DNA from: RGIG5612 sp045604025
Lineage (GTDB): Bacteria; Bacillota; Clostridia; Lachnospirales; Lachnospiraceae
NCBI GenBank assembly: GCA_045604025.1
Contig: JAZUNG010000161.1
Span: forward strand, 1 to 32,427
DNA length: 32,427 nucleotides
Direction: 5' to 3'
Positions 7,498 through 15,402 of this stretch are shown in pieces. Under the pieces are notes generated by a model. That model was not told where the DNA came from. It saw nothing but the letters and a program-made list of their open reading frames with translations, and ran no database searches. The first letter of the stretch is position 1; each line of letters starts with the position of its first letter. Both the position numbers and the translations under genes were made by a program.

Positions 7498-10119
7498 TTG
7501 AGACCATCATACACAGTAAATGAATTAAGACAGATGTATCTGGACTTCTTTGAGAGCAAGGGTCATCTGATCATGAAGAGCTTTTCACTGGTACCACACA
7601 ATGACAACAGTCTGCTGCTGATCAATGCAGGTATGGCACCGCTTAAACCATATTTTACAGGTCAGGAAGTACCTCCGAGGAAGAGAGTGGCAACCTGTCA
7701 GAAATGTATCCGTACAGGTGATATCGAGAATGTCGGCAAGACAGCACGTCACGGAACATTCTTCGAGATGCTGGGCAACTTCTCATTCGGCGATTATTTC
7801 AAGCTGGATGCACTGAAGTGGACCTGGGAGTTCCTTACAGAGCATGTAGGACTGGAGCCTGACAGACTGTATCCTTCAGTATATCTGGACGATGACGAAG
7901 CGTTCGAGATCTGGAACAAGGTTATCGGTGTTCCTGCTGACAGGATCTACCGTTTCGGCAAGGAAGACAACTTCTGGGAGCACGGCGCAGGTCCCTGCGG
8001 CCCCTGCTCTGAAGTTTACTATGACAGAGGCGAGAAGTATGGCTGTGGAAAGCCCACCTGTACTGTAGGCTGTGACTGTGATCGTTACATGGAAGTGTGG
8101 AATGACGTATTCACACAGTTCGAGGGCGACGGCAAGGGTGGATATACTGAACTTGCTACCAAGAATATTGATACAGGTATGGGTCTTGAGCGTCTGGCAG
8201 TAGTTTCACAGAACGTTGATTCCATCTTTGATGTGGACTCCATCCGCGCCATCCGTGACAGAGTCTGTGAAGCAGCCGGTGTTGTATATCATACAGATGA
8301 GAAGAAGGATATCTCTATCCGTCTGATCACTGACCATATCAGAAGCGCAACTTTCATGATCTCTGATGGTATCAATGCTTCCAATGAGGGACGTGGATAC
8401 GTACTGCGCCGTCTGATCAGAAGAGCTGCAAGACACATCAGAATGCTGGGTATAGCTGATCATTTCATGCCTGTTTTAAGTGAAGTGGTCATCGAGTGCT
8501 CCAAGGATGCATATCCCGAGCTGGAAGAGAAGAAGGCCATGATCCTGAAGACCCTTGATGACGAGGAGACCAAGTTCTACAAGACTCTGGATCAGGGAAT
8601 GAAGATCCTTGGCGATATGATCTCAAAGACCAGGGATGAAGGAAAGAGTGAGCTTTCAGGAGCTGATGCCTTCAAGCTTTATGATACATATGGATTCCCT
8701 CTGGATCTGACTCAGGATGTACTGGAAGATGAGGGTATGACAGCAGATGTGGAAGGTTTCGAGGCAGCTATGCAGAAGCAGAGAGAGACTGCCAGGGCAG
8801 CCAGAAAGACCACAAACTACATGGGTGCAGATGCAACTGTATATGAAGAGCTGCCTACACTTCCCGCAACAGTATTTACAGGATATGACGTACTGAAGGA
8901 TTCTTCCGAGATCATTGCCATGACTACAGAGGATGCCGTATGTCAGACACTCGCTGAAGGCGATATAGGAACTATTATTGTTAAGAACACACCTTTCTAT
9001 GCCACCAAGGGTGGTCAGGAAGCAGACGGTGGTATCATCACAACTGCTACGGGCGAGTTTGAGGTGAAGGATGTTATCGCGCTGGCAAATGGCGTAACCG
9101 GACACGTAGGTGTAGTCACCAGTGGTCAGTTTATTGTAGGAGACCATGTTGAGCTGGCAGTAAATGAGCTGATGAGAGGCTCCACAGCCAGAAACCACAG
9201 CGCTACGCATCTTCTTCAGGCAGCCCTCAGAAAGGTTCTCGGAGACCATGTTGAGCAGGCCGGATCGTTTGTAAATGCAGACAGACTGAGATTCGACTTT
9301 ACTCATTTCTCTGCCATGAGCACAGATGAGATCAGACAGGTTGAACAGATCGTTAATGAGAAGATAGAAGAAGCCATACCTGTAGTTACAGAGGTTATGG
9401 GTATCGAAGAGGCCAAGAAGAGCGGAGCCATGGCTCTGTTCGGAGAGAAATACGGAGATGAAGTCCGCGTAGTTGAGATGGGCGACTTCTCCAGAGAGCT
9501 CTGCGGCGGAACTCATGTATCTTCTACAGGCACAATCGGCATGTTTAAGATCGTATCTGAAGGCTCTGTTGCCAGTGGAGTCAGAAGAATAGAAGCCATC
9601 ACAGGTCAGGCGGTACTGGAGCACTTCAATCAGATCGAGGCTGCATACAATGAAGCAGCAGCAATCGCAAAGGTTACTCCTGACAAGCTCTCGCAGAGGA
9701 TCACAGATCTGCAGAATCAGATCAGAGAGCTTTCAAATGAGCTGGAGCAGATGAAGAGCAAGGCTGCAAAAGATTCACTGGGCAGCGTTGAGGCGATCAC
9801 TGTTAATGATATCCAGCTGGTAACAAAGAGGGTTGACGGAGTAGATGTTGCAGGCCTCAGAAACCTGGGAGACCAGATCAGAGATCAGATAGGTGAAGGC
9901 GTTGTAGTCCTGGCATCTGAAAATGACGGCAAGGTCAATCTGATCGTAACTGTAACCGATGGAGCCATCTCCAAAGGCGCTCATGCAGGCAATATCATCA
10001 AGGCTATCGCTCCTATGGTAGGCGGTGGCGGCGGCGGACGTCCGAATATGGCACAAGCAGGCGGCAAGGATCCTTCCGGTATCGAGAAGGCTCTGGAAGC
10101 CGTAAAGACACTGCTCTGA
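7498..10119 (+). CDS. alaS: Alanyl-tRNA synthetase
   Basis: 873 aa, the normal AlaRS length. TTG start with CGGAGG upstream. The class II catalytic core is at the N-terminus (RHGTFFEMLGNFSFGDYFK, GAGPCGPCSEVYYD, GMGLERLA). The editing domain carries HSATHLLQ and CGGTHV, with zinc-ligand His and Cys residues. The C-Ala domain ends with GGGGGGRPNMAQAGGKDP. It charges tRNA-Ala and hydrolyses mischarged Ser/Gly-tRNA-Ala. It lies 13 bp after tyrS and 22 bp before the zinc-ribbon gene, in the same transcript. A long open frame on the opposite strand (8656-9624) is only a shadow of this gene. Confidence 0.98.
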   Translation: MRPSYTVNELRQMYLDFFESKGHLIMKSFSLVPHNDNSLLLINAGMAPLKPYFTGQEVPPRKRVATCQKCIRTGDIENVGKTARHGTFFEMLGNFSFGDYFKLDALKWTWEFLTEHVGLEPDRLYPSVYLDDDEAFEIWNKVIGVPADRIYRFGKEDNFWEHGAGPCGPCSEVYYDRGEKYGCGKPTCTVGCDCDRYMEVWNDVFTQFEGDGKGGYTELATKNIDTGMGLERLAVVSQNVDSIFDVDSIRAIRDRVCEAAGVVYHTDEKKDISIRLITDHIRSATFMISDGINASNEGRGYVLRRLIRRAARHIRMLGIADHFMPVLSEVVIECSKDAYPELEEKKAMILKTLDDEETKFYKTLDQGMKILGDMISKTRDEGKSELSGADAFKLYDTYGFPLDLTQDVLEDEGMTADVEGFEAAMQKQRETARAARKTTNYMGADATVYEELPTLPATVFTGYDVLKDSSEIIAMTTEDAVCQTLAEGDIGTIIVKNTPFYATKGGQEADGGIITTATGEFEVKDVIALANGVTGHVGVVTSGQFIVGDHVELAVNELMRGSTARNHSATHLLQAALRKVLGDHVEQAGSFVNADRLRFDFTHFSAMSTDEIRQVEQIVNEKIEEAIPVVTEVMGIEEAKKSGAMALFGEKYGDEVRVVEMGDFSRELCGGTHVSSTGTIGMFKIVSEGSVASGVRRIEAITGQAVLEHFNQIEAAYNEAAAIAKVTPDKLSQRITDLQNQIRELSNELEQMKSKAAKDSLGSVEAITVNDIQLVTKRVDGVDVAGLRNLGDQIRDQIGEGVVVLASENDGKVNLIVTVTDGAISKGAHAGNIIKAIAPMVGGGGGGRPNMAQAGGKDPSGIEKALEAVKTLL

Positions 10120-10141
10120 TCTGAGATAAGAGGAGATATAC

Positions 10142-11653
10142 ATGCTCTTACGCTGCAGCAAATGCGGTTCATATATTGATAATCACAATAACGTATGTCC
10201 TGTATGTGGGACTGTAGTTGATGTTGTCGAAAAAAGCGAGGTTATCCAGGCAGAGATCGGCAACAAGATCGACATGTTCCTGAATGATCAGGACGATCAT
10301 CTGAAGACCACTCCGGACGGAGTCGATATGCAGAACGGGCAGCTGGATGTATCTAAGACATCCAGAGTTTCCGATACGATCAAGTTCAACGAGGCCGATA
10401 ACGACAGCGTTTTCAAGGTGGTTACCGTAACTGCGGGAAAGCAGCAGCTGAATGAGGATGAGACAGATTCCGAAGATCTTCTGGACGAGCTGATCCGTGA
10501 ATCCGGCGGAGATACCGGATATGACGGACCGAAGGATTTCGATATAGATGAACTGGAAGAGCTGAAGGAAAAGAGAGCATTAAGTACCGGTGCTCTGATA
10601 GCTATAATTGCAGGCGGAGTGGTCGTAGTTGCTCTGATCATACTTCTGATCACAGGAGTTTTCGGAAGGATCTTTTCGGGAGGAGAAAATGAAACTCCTG
10701 TCGCAACCGAGACTACGAAAGAGACTGAGACAGAAACAGCCGTACAGGACGTGATCACTGCATCTGTTGAAGATGGTGGCACTTATATGACGCCCCTCGA
10801 GATCACTCTGTCATCTTCCATGAAAGGGGCCATCTACTATACTCTGGACGGTACGGAGCCATCCAGATATTCAAAGAGATATACAGGCCCTGTAAAGATC
10901 TCGGAGGGAGACCTGAGATCTGATGAGCAGAAGTTTACGCTCAGAGCGATCTCACTGGATCCGTCTGCCAATCATATAGGCAGCTTTGAAACAGTTTTTA
11001 CCGTGAAGATAGAGGAGGTTGAACCCCCTGTATTCTCATTGAGCGGAGGGGACTATACTTCTGCTCAGAGCATATCGATCACGGCTCAGGAAGGGGCAGT
11101 CATCTACTATACATATGACGGCTCGACCCCGGATGAGAATTCAGCCAGATATTCAGGTCCCATCAGCATGATGAGAGGCAACAATATACTGTCTGCGATA
11201 GCTGTGAAGAACGGCAGAGTCAGTGAGGTATCTCAGGCAGTTTATGATCTGGTCATAGAGTCTCAGGTATCCAGAGAGGTTGCTCAGGAACTGATAGAAG
11301 CATACCTGATCGGTGAAGGTTATCTCTCTGAGGATGATATACCGGATAGGAGCGCTACTAAGGAACCTGAAACAGAATCTGCCAAAGAAGATGAGGACAG
11401 CTCTGAGAGCACTTCCGCAGAGGAAGAAACAACAGCTCCTGAAACAGAGTCCGAGACTGAAGATGACCATGAATATTATCGTCTCATCTACTCAGGAACC
11501 ACTCTGATAGGAGAGTCTCAGTATCATGTGTTTGAAGTTGATATCATAACAGCTGAAAAAGAGCAGACTGATTCCTTCTATCTGGGCGTGGAAGACCAGA
11601 ATGGCGGCATAGAACATCTTTCAAGAGATGGCAACTGGTATAGTATTGAATAA
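10142..11653 (+). CDS. Zinc-ribbon, single-pass membrane protein with two chitobiase/hexosaminidase C-terminal-like repeats
   Basis: 503 aa, function unknown. Domain order: a zinc ribbon at residues 5-22 (CSKC...CPVC); an acidic, disordered cytoplasmic stretch to ~145; one transmembrane helix at ~149-172; a Thr/Glu-rich linker; two CHB_HEX_C-type repeats at ~211-290 and ~300-370 (GAIYYTLDGTEPSRYSKRY and AVIYYTYDGSTPDENSARY); a second Glu/Ser/Thr-rich stretch (~400-445); and a short C-terminal globular segment. The topology suggests a cytoplasmic zinc ribbon with extracellular beta-sandwich repeats. ATG at 10142 with AGGAG upstream. The stop overlaps the rlmH start by one base (TAATG), implying translational coupling. 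Inference only: a surface or envelope sensing or anchoring protein. Confidence 0.85.
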   Translation: MLLRCSKCGSYIDNHNNVCPVCGTVVDVVEKSEVIQAEIGNKIDMFLNDQDDHLKTTPDGVDMQNGQLDVSKTSRVSDTIKFNEADNDSVFKVVTVTAGKQQLNEDETDSEDLLDELIRESGGDTGYDGPKDFDIDELEELKEKRALSTGALIAIIAGGVVVVALIILLITGVFGRIFSGGENETPVATETTKETETETAVQDVITASVEDGGTYMTPLEITLSSSMKGAIYYTLDGTEPSRYSKRYTGPVKISEGDLRSDEQKFTLRAISLDPSANHIGSFETVFTVKIEEVEPPVFSLSGGDYTSAQSISITAQEGAVIYYTYDGSTPDENSARYSGPISMMRGNNILSAIAVKNGRVSEVSQAVYDLVIESQVSREVAQELIEAYLIGEGYLSEDDIPDRSATKEPETESAKEDEDSSESTSAEEETTAPETESETEDDHEYYRLIYSGTTLIGESQYHVFEVDIITAEKEQTDSFYLGVEDQNGGIEHLSRDGNWYSIE

Positions 11654-12129
11654 TGATCAGGATCATTGCAGTGGGCAGGATCAAAGAGAGATTCTTTGAG
11701 GATGCCATAGCTGAATATACTAAGAGACTTTCAGCATATACCAGACTGAATATTATTGAAGTAGCAGATGAAAAATGTCCGGAGAATATCTCTGGCAGAC
11801 AGGCAGATCAGATCAGGTCGAAGGAAGCCGAACGCATACTGAAGGCGATCAGAGATACCGACTATGTGATCACACTGGAGATCCTTGGGAAATCCATGAA
11901 CTCAGAAGCGTTTGCGGAGACGATCAGCGATCTGACTGCGCATGGTCACTCGGATATTGCATTTGTTATCGGAGGCTCTATCGGCCTTGGGAAAGAAGTA
12001 TCCGAAAGAGCTGATATGAAGCTCAGCTTTTCTGATATGACATTTCCGCATCAGCTGATGAGGGTCATTCTGCTCGAACAGATCTATCGTGCGTTAAGGA
12101 TCATCCGGAACGAGCCATATCACAAATGA
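11653..12129 (+). CDS. rlmH: 23S rRNA (pseudouridine1915-N3)-methyltransferase RlmH
   Basis: 158 aa, the family length. A SPOUT methyltransferase that methylates pseudouridine 1915 in helix 69 of 23S rRNA on assembled 70S ribosomes, using S-adenosylmethionine. Visible signatures: the N-terminal MIRIIAVGRIKERFF, EYTKRLSAYTRL, the trefoil-knot segment FVIGGSIGLGKEV, and the C-terminal FPHQLMRVILLEQIYRALRI ending in EPYHK, which matches the conserved family tail. It overlaps the preceding gene by one base. It is the last gene before the new promoter at 12157. Confidence 0.97.
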   Translation: MIRIIAVGRIKERFFEDAIAEYTKRLSAYTRLNIIEVADEKCPENISGRQADQIRSKEAERILKAIRDTDYVITLEILGKSMNSEAFAETISDLTAHGHSDIAFVIGGSIGLGKEVSERADMKLSFSDMTFPHQLMRVILLEQIYRALRIIRNEPYHK

Positions 12130-12156
12130 GCTCCTTTTATGAGGTGCTGAATTCTT

Positions 12157-12184
12157 TTGACATATAACTGAAATCCTTTATAAT
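12157..12184 (+). promoter_or_regulatory. Predicted sigma-A promoter of the Asp23-nusB-xse-dxs operon
   Basis: Perfect TTGACA (12157-12162) and perfect TATAAT (12179-12184) with a 16-bp spacer. The start of transcription is expected near 12191, about 30 bases before the Asp23-family ATG. Confidence 0.85.
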
Positions 12185-12220
12185 ATGTATATATTTTACA
12201 GACCAGTGGAGGAATGATTT

Positions 12221-12589
12221 ATGGAAGACAAGGCTTTCATGGTTTATGAATATGATGGCATCGGTGAGGTGCGTATGACAGAGGATACCGTAGCCAGGAT
12301 CGCTGCGCTGGCAGCAGTTGAGGTTGACGGAGTAGATTCTCTTGCAGGAGGTCTCACACGTGAGAGCATCCCGAAGACCAGCCGTAAGAGTCTGGCATCT
12401 GCAGTTGACATTGCATGCAGGGATGATGCACTGGATATCTATCTGTCACTGGTGATCATGATGGGTGTTAATATCCCGTCTGTCTGCACCAATGTACAGG
12501 AAAAGGTTAAATCAGCAGTTGAGAGTATTACCGGTCTTTCAGTAGGAGATATAAATATCAAGATCGGTACCATGAAGGTGGAAAAGTAG
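12221..12589 (+). CDS. Asp23/Gls24-family envelope stress protein
   Basis: 122 aa. It has the family signatures GEVRMTEDTVARIAALAAVEVDGV near the N-terminus and IPSVCTNVQEKVKSAVESITG near the C-terminus. Members (also called YqhY/AmaP partners) are abundant cytoplasmic proteins, often membrane-associated and linked to envelope stress or lipid metabolism; the molecular role is not settled. ATG with GGAGG upstream. It is the first gene after a strong promoter, followed 5 bp later by nusB, an arrangement that is common in Clostridia and Bacilli. Confidence 0.93.
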   Translation: MEDKAFMVYEYDGIGEVRMTEDTVARIAALAAVEVDGVDSLAGGLTRESIPKTSRKSLASAVDIACRDDALDIYLSLVIMMGVNIPSVCTNVQEKVKSAVESITGLSVGDINIKIGTMKVEK

Positions 12590-12594
12590 CATAT

Positions 12595-13008
12595 ATGGCA
12601 AGAACAGACAGAAGAACCGAATTAAGAGAAGCGGTATTTCTGATCCTATTCAGGCTTGATTTTCATGATGAGACTGAGATCAGAGAGCAGGTAGATGACT
12701 TCTTTGAAGGAGAGGACGAGTTCACTGAAGAAGAACAGCAGTATATCTTCCGAAAGGTCATGAATGTAGTGCTCCGTATCAAAGAGATTGATGCAGCACT
12801 GGATGAGCTCAGTGTAGGCTGGAAAACAAAGAGAATGACAAAGGTCGATCTGACGGTGCTCAGACTGGCTTATTATGAGATAACCTTTGATGATCAGGTC
12901 CCCCCGGCTGCAGCTATCAATGAGGCTGTTGAGCTGGCAAAGAGCTATGGAACTGACAGCAGCGGTTCATTTGTAAACGGAATCCTTGCAAAAGCAGTTA
13001 AGGGATGA
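12595..13008 (+). CDS. nusB: Transcription antitermination factor NusB
   Basis: 137 aa, normal length. It starts with RTELREAVFLILFRLDF and ends with the conserved PPAAAINEAVELAKSYGTDSSGSFVNGIL block that contacts NusE (ribosomal protein S10). With NusA, NusE and NusG it binds boxA in rRNA leaders and keeps RNA polymerase elongating through rRNA operons. The stop overlaps the xseA start by 4 bp (ATGA). Confidence 0.96.
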   Translation: MARTDRRTELREAVFLILFRLDFHDETEIREQVDDFFEGEDEFTEEEQQYIFRKVMNVVLRIKEIDAALDELSVGWKTKRMTKVDLTVLRLAYYEITFDDQVPPAAAINEAVELAKSYGTDSSGSFVNGILAKAVKG

Positions 13009-14216
13009 AGGAACAAAGAAATATTTATACAGTCAAACAGGTCAATTCTTATGTAAAGCGGATGTTCGAAGATGACTTCGTACTCCGCAGTATTTACATA
13101 AAGGGTGAGATCTCAAACTGCAAATACCATTACTCCGGTCATATTTATTTTTCTCTGAAAGATGAATCCGGAGTAATTTCAGCTGTAATGTTTGCATCCA
13201 ACGCTGCCGGGCTGAAGTTCAAAATGACAGATGGCATGCAGGTCGTAGTCTATGGCAATGTATCTGTTTATGAACGAGACGGCAGATATCAGTTGTATGC
13301 ACGTTCGGTAGAGCAGGCAGGGGAAGGGGACCTGTACAGGCAGTTTGAAGAACTGAAGACGCGTCTGGAAGAGATGGGGCTGTTTTCTGAAATATATAAG
13401 AAACCCATCCCGCGGTTTGGCATGAAGATAGGTATTGTTACGGCCAGAACCGGCGCAGTTATAAAAGACATTTATAACGTGGCATCCAGACGTAATCCAT
13501 ACTGCAGACTCTATCTGTATCCTGCTCAGGTTCAGGGTGAGGGAGCAGCGGAGACTATTGTAAGAGGCATTGAGTATCTGGACCGGAAAGATCTGGACTG
13601 TATCATAGTGGGCAGGGGCGGAGGATCCATAGAAGACCTGTGGTGTTTCAATGACGAGCGTGTTGCCAGAGCTATATTTGACGCGCAGACTCCCATCATA
13701 TCCGCTGTCGGACATGAAACAGATTTTACGATCGCGGATTTTGTTGCGGACCTCAGAGCGCCTACCCCATCGGCGGCAGCTGAGCTGGCAGTATTTGACT
13801 ATGAGAAGTTCCTGCAGGATCTGGACAGATTCAGATACTCACTGGACCTGTCCATGGAAATGAAACTGCGCTCGTACAGAGACAGGCTCAGGATGAAGAA
13901 GCTCCTTCTGGACAGTCTCTCACCGGAGAGTATGCTCGTAAAAGATAGGCAGAGGCTGAACGAAGCACGTCATGTGTTGACAATGCTGATGAACAATACT
14001 CTCAGAGACCGAAAGGAGATGCTGGGAGTGCTGGCAGAAAAGCTGAACGGAATGTCACCACTTAAGAGGCTGGCAGAAGGGTATGCATTTGTGGAAGGTC
14101 CTTCTGGCAAGGCACTTCGCAGTGCGAAAGATGTGCAGACAGGTGACAGTATAGAAGTACATTTAAGCGACGGAACATTAAGCGCATCTGTAGATGAGGT
14201 GCGCATGCGATCATAA
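13005..14216 (+). CDS. xseA: Exodeoxyribonuclease VII large subunit
   Basis: 403 aa, within the family range. An N-terminal OB-fold binds single-stranded DNA (residues ~1-105; YTVKQVNSYVKRMFEDDFVL and HYSGHIYFSLKDE). The catalytic domain carries TARTGAVIKDI, IIVGRGGGSIEDLWCFNDE and SAVGHETDFTIADFVADLRAPTPSAAAE. The C-terminal part is coiled coil and binds XseB. ExoVII degrades single-stranded DNA from both ends into oligonucleotides. It overlaps nusB by 4 bp; xseB follows 24 bp later. Confidence 0.97.
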   Translation: MKEQRNIYTVKQVNSYVKRMFEDDFVLRSIYIKGEISNCKYHYSGHIYFSLKDESGVISAVMFASNAAGLKFKMTDGMQVVVYGNVSVYERDGRYQLYARSVEQAGEGDLYRQFEELKTRLEEMGLFSEIYKKPIPRFGMKIGIVTARTGAVIKDIYNVASRRNPYCRLYLYPAQVQGEGAAETIVRGIEYLDRKDLDCIIVGRGGGSIEDLWCFNDERVARAIFDAQTPIISAVGHETDFTIADFVADLRAPTPSAAAELAVFDYEKFLQDLDRFRYSLDLSMEMKLRSYRDRLRMKKLLLDSLSPESMLVKDRQRLNEARHVLTMLMNNTLRDRKEMLGVLAEKLNGMSPLKRLAEGYAFVEGPSGKALRSAKDVQTGDSIEVHLSDGTLSASVDEVRMRS

Positions 14217-14240
14217 CTGATGCAGAAAGGAAGCCGGAAT

Positions 14241-14465
14241 ATGGGCAGCCAGACAGAGAATAAAACAGGCGAAGAACAGTCACTGGAAGAGATATTTGCT
14301 TCTATAGACAGTATCATAAATGATCTTCAGGAGCAGGAGCTCTCTCTTGAGGATACATTCGCCGGATACAAAAAGGGCGTCGAGCTGGTTGAACTGGCAG
14401 GCAAAAAGATCGAGAAGATCGAGTGTGACATCAAAATACTCGGCCAGGAAGAGCAGGCACAGTAA
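14241..14465 (+). CDS. xseB: Exodeoxyribonuclease VII small subunit
   Basis: 74 aa, the usual size. Helical and charged, with the family core SLEEIFASIDSIINDLQEQELSLEDTFAGYKKGVEL. It binds the coiled-coil arm of XseA. I prefer ATG 14241, which has AAAGGAAG seven bases upstream; an in-frame ATG at 14220 would add seven residues but has no ribosome-binding site. It stops one base before the ispA start. Confidence 0.94.
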   Translation: MGSQTENKTGEEQSLEEIFASIDSIINDLQEQELSLEDTFAGYKKGVELVELAGKKIEKIECDIKILGQEEQAQ

Positions 14466-14466
14466 G

Positions 14467-15402
14467 ATGGATGACAGACTGCTGGCAAAAAGAGCCGCTC
14501 TCATTGAAGAGATCATCTATTCATATCTCCCCGAGGGAGGAGCGTATGACAGTCTGATCACAGACGCTGTCAGCTATTCAGTTAAGGCAGGCGGAAAGCG
14601 TCTGCGTCCCCTGATCATGCAGGAGACCTGGAAGATGTTCTCAGGCTGCTATGATGAGCGCAGTGGCTGCGATGACAGTGCCGCAGATATGCTGCATGCA
14701 TTTATGGCAGCTATTGAGTTCATACATACGTATTCACTGGTCCATGATGATCTTCCTGCCATGGATAATGATGATCTGCGCAGGGGAAAGCCTACTACCC
14801 ACAAGGTCTATGGAGAGGCTTTCGGCGTTCTGGCAGGAGATGCGCTGCTGAATCTGGCATTTGAAACGATAGCATCTGCTATGTCGCAGACAGAAGACGC
14901 CGGCCTTCTTAAAAGGGCCGTAAAAGCTTTTCAGATACTGGCATCCAGAGCCGGGATCAGAGGTATGATAGGTGGACAGTGCCTGGACGTATATACAGAG
15001 AAAACAGAAGGATCTGATAACGATCTGGACGAGATCAGATATATTTATGAGAACAAAACTGGAGCTCTTCTGGAGGCATCATGTATGATCGGAGCCGTTC
15101 TGGCTGGTGCATCCTCAGAAGAGCTGCAGGTGATAGAAGAGTTTGCATCACATGTGGGCATGGCTTTTCAGATCAGAGATGATATACTGGATATTACATC
15201 CACTGAAGAGGTATTGGGGAAACCGGTCGGCAGTGATGAAAAAAATCAGAAACAGACCTATGTGACACTTACAGGGCTGGAAAGATCACAGCAGGATGTG
15301 GAGAAAGAGACAGAACTGGCCTACAGATGTCTGGATAAACTGCCCTTTAACAGCAGTTTCTTAAGAGATCTGGCAGGCTATCTGATCAACAGGGAAAAAT
15401 AA
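14467..15402 (+). CDS. ispA: Short-chain polyprenyl (farnesyl/geranyl) diphosphate synthase
   Basis: 311 aa from ATG 14467; the frame is open further upstream, but only as an overlap with xseB. It condenses isopentenyl diphosphate with allylic diphosphates to give geranyl and farnesyl diphosphate for undecaprenyl and quinone precursors. The first aspartate-rich motif is DDLPAMDNDDLRRG starting at residue 94, with residues typical of FPP/GPP synthases; the second is FQIRDDILDI near 235-245. KAGGKRLRPL binds isopentenyl diphosphate. It is followed directly by dxs, with a one-base overlap (TAATG). Confidence 0.95.
   Translation: MDDRLLAKRAALIEEIIYSYLPEGGAYDSLITDAVSYSVKAGGKRLRPLIMQETWKMFSGCYDERSGCDDSAADMLHAFMAAIEFIHTYSLVHDDLPAMDNDDLRRGKPTTHKVYGEAFGVLAGDALLNLAFETIASAMSQTEDAGLLKRAVKAFQILASRAGIRGMIGGQCLDVYTEKTEGSDNDLDEIRYIYENKTGALLEASCMIGAVLAGASSEELQVIEEFASHVGMAFQIRDDILDITSTEEVLGKPVGSDEKNQKQTYVTLTGLERSQQDVEKETELAYRCLDKLPFNSSFLRDLAGYLINREK

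Noticed and set aside
8656..9624. 322-codon minus-strand frame
   Set aside because: It lies entirely opposite alaS, is rich in Cys and Ser as expected of a shadow frame, and has no start signals.
13179..13715. 178-codon minus-strand frame
   Set aside because: Opposite xseA, a well-supported gene; no independent support.
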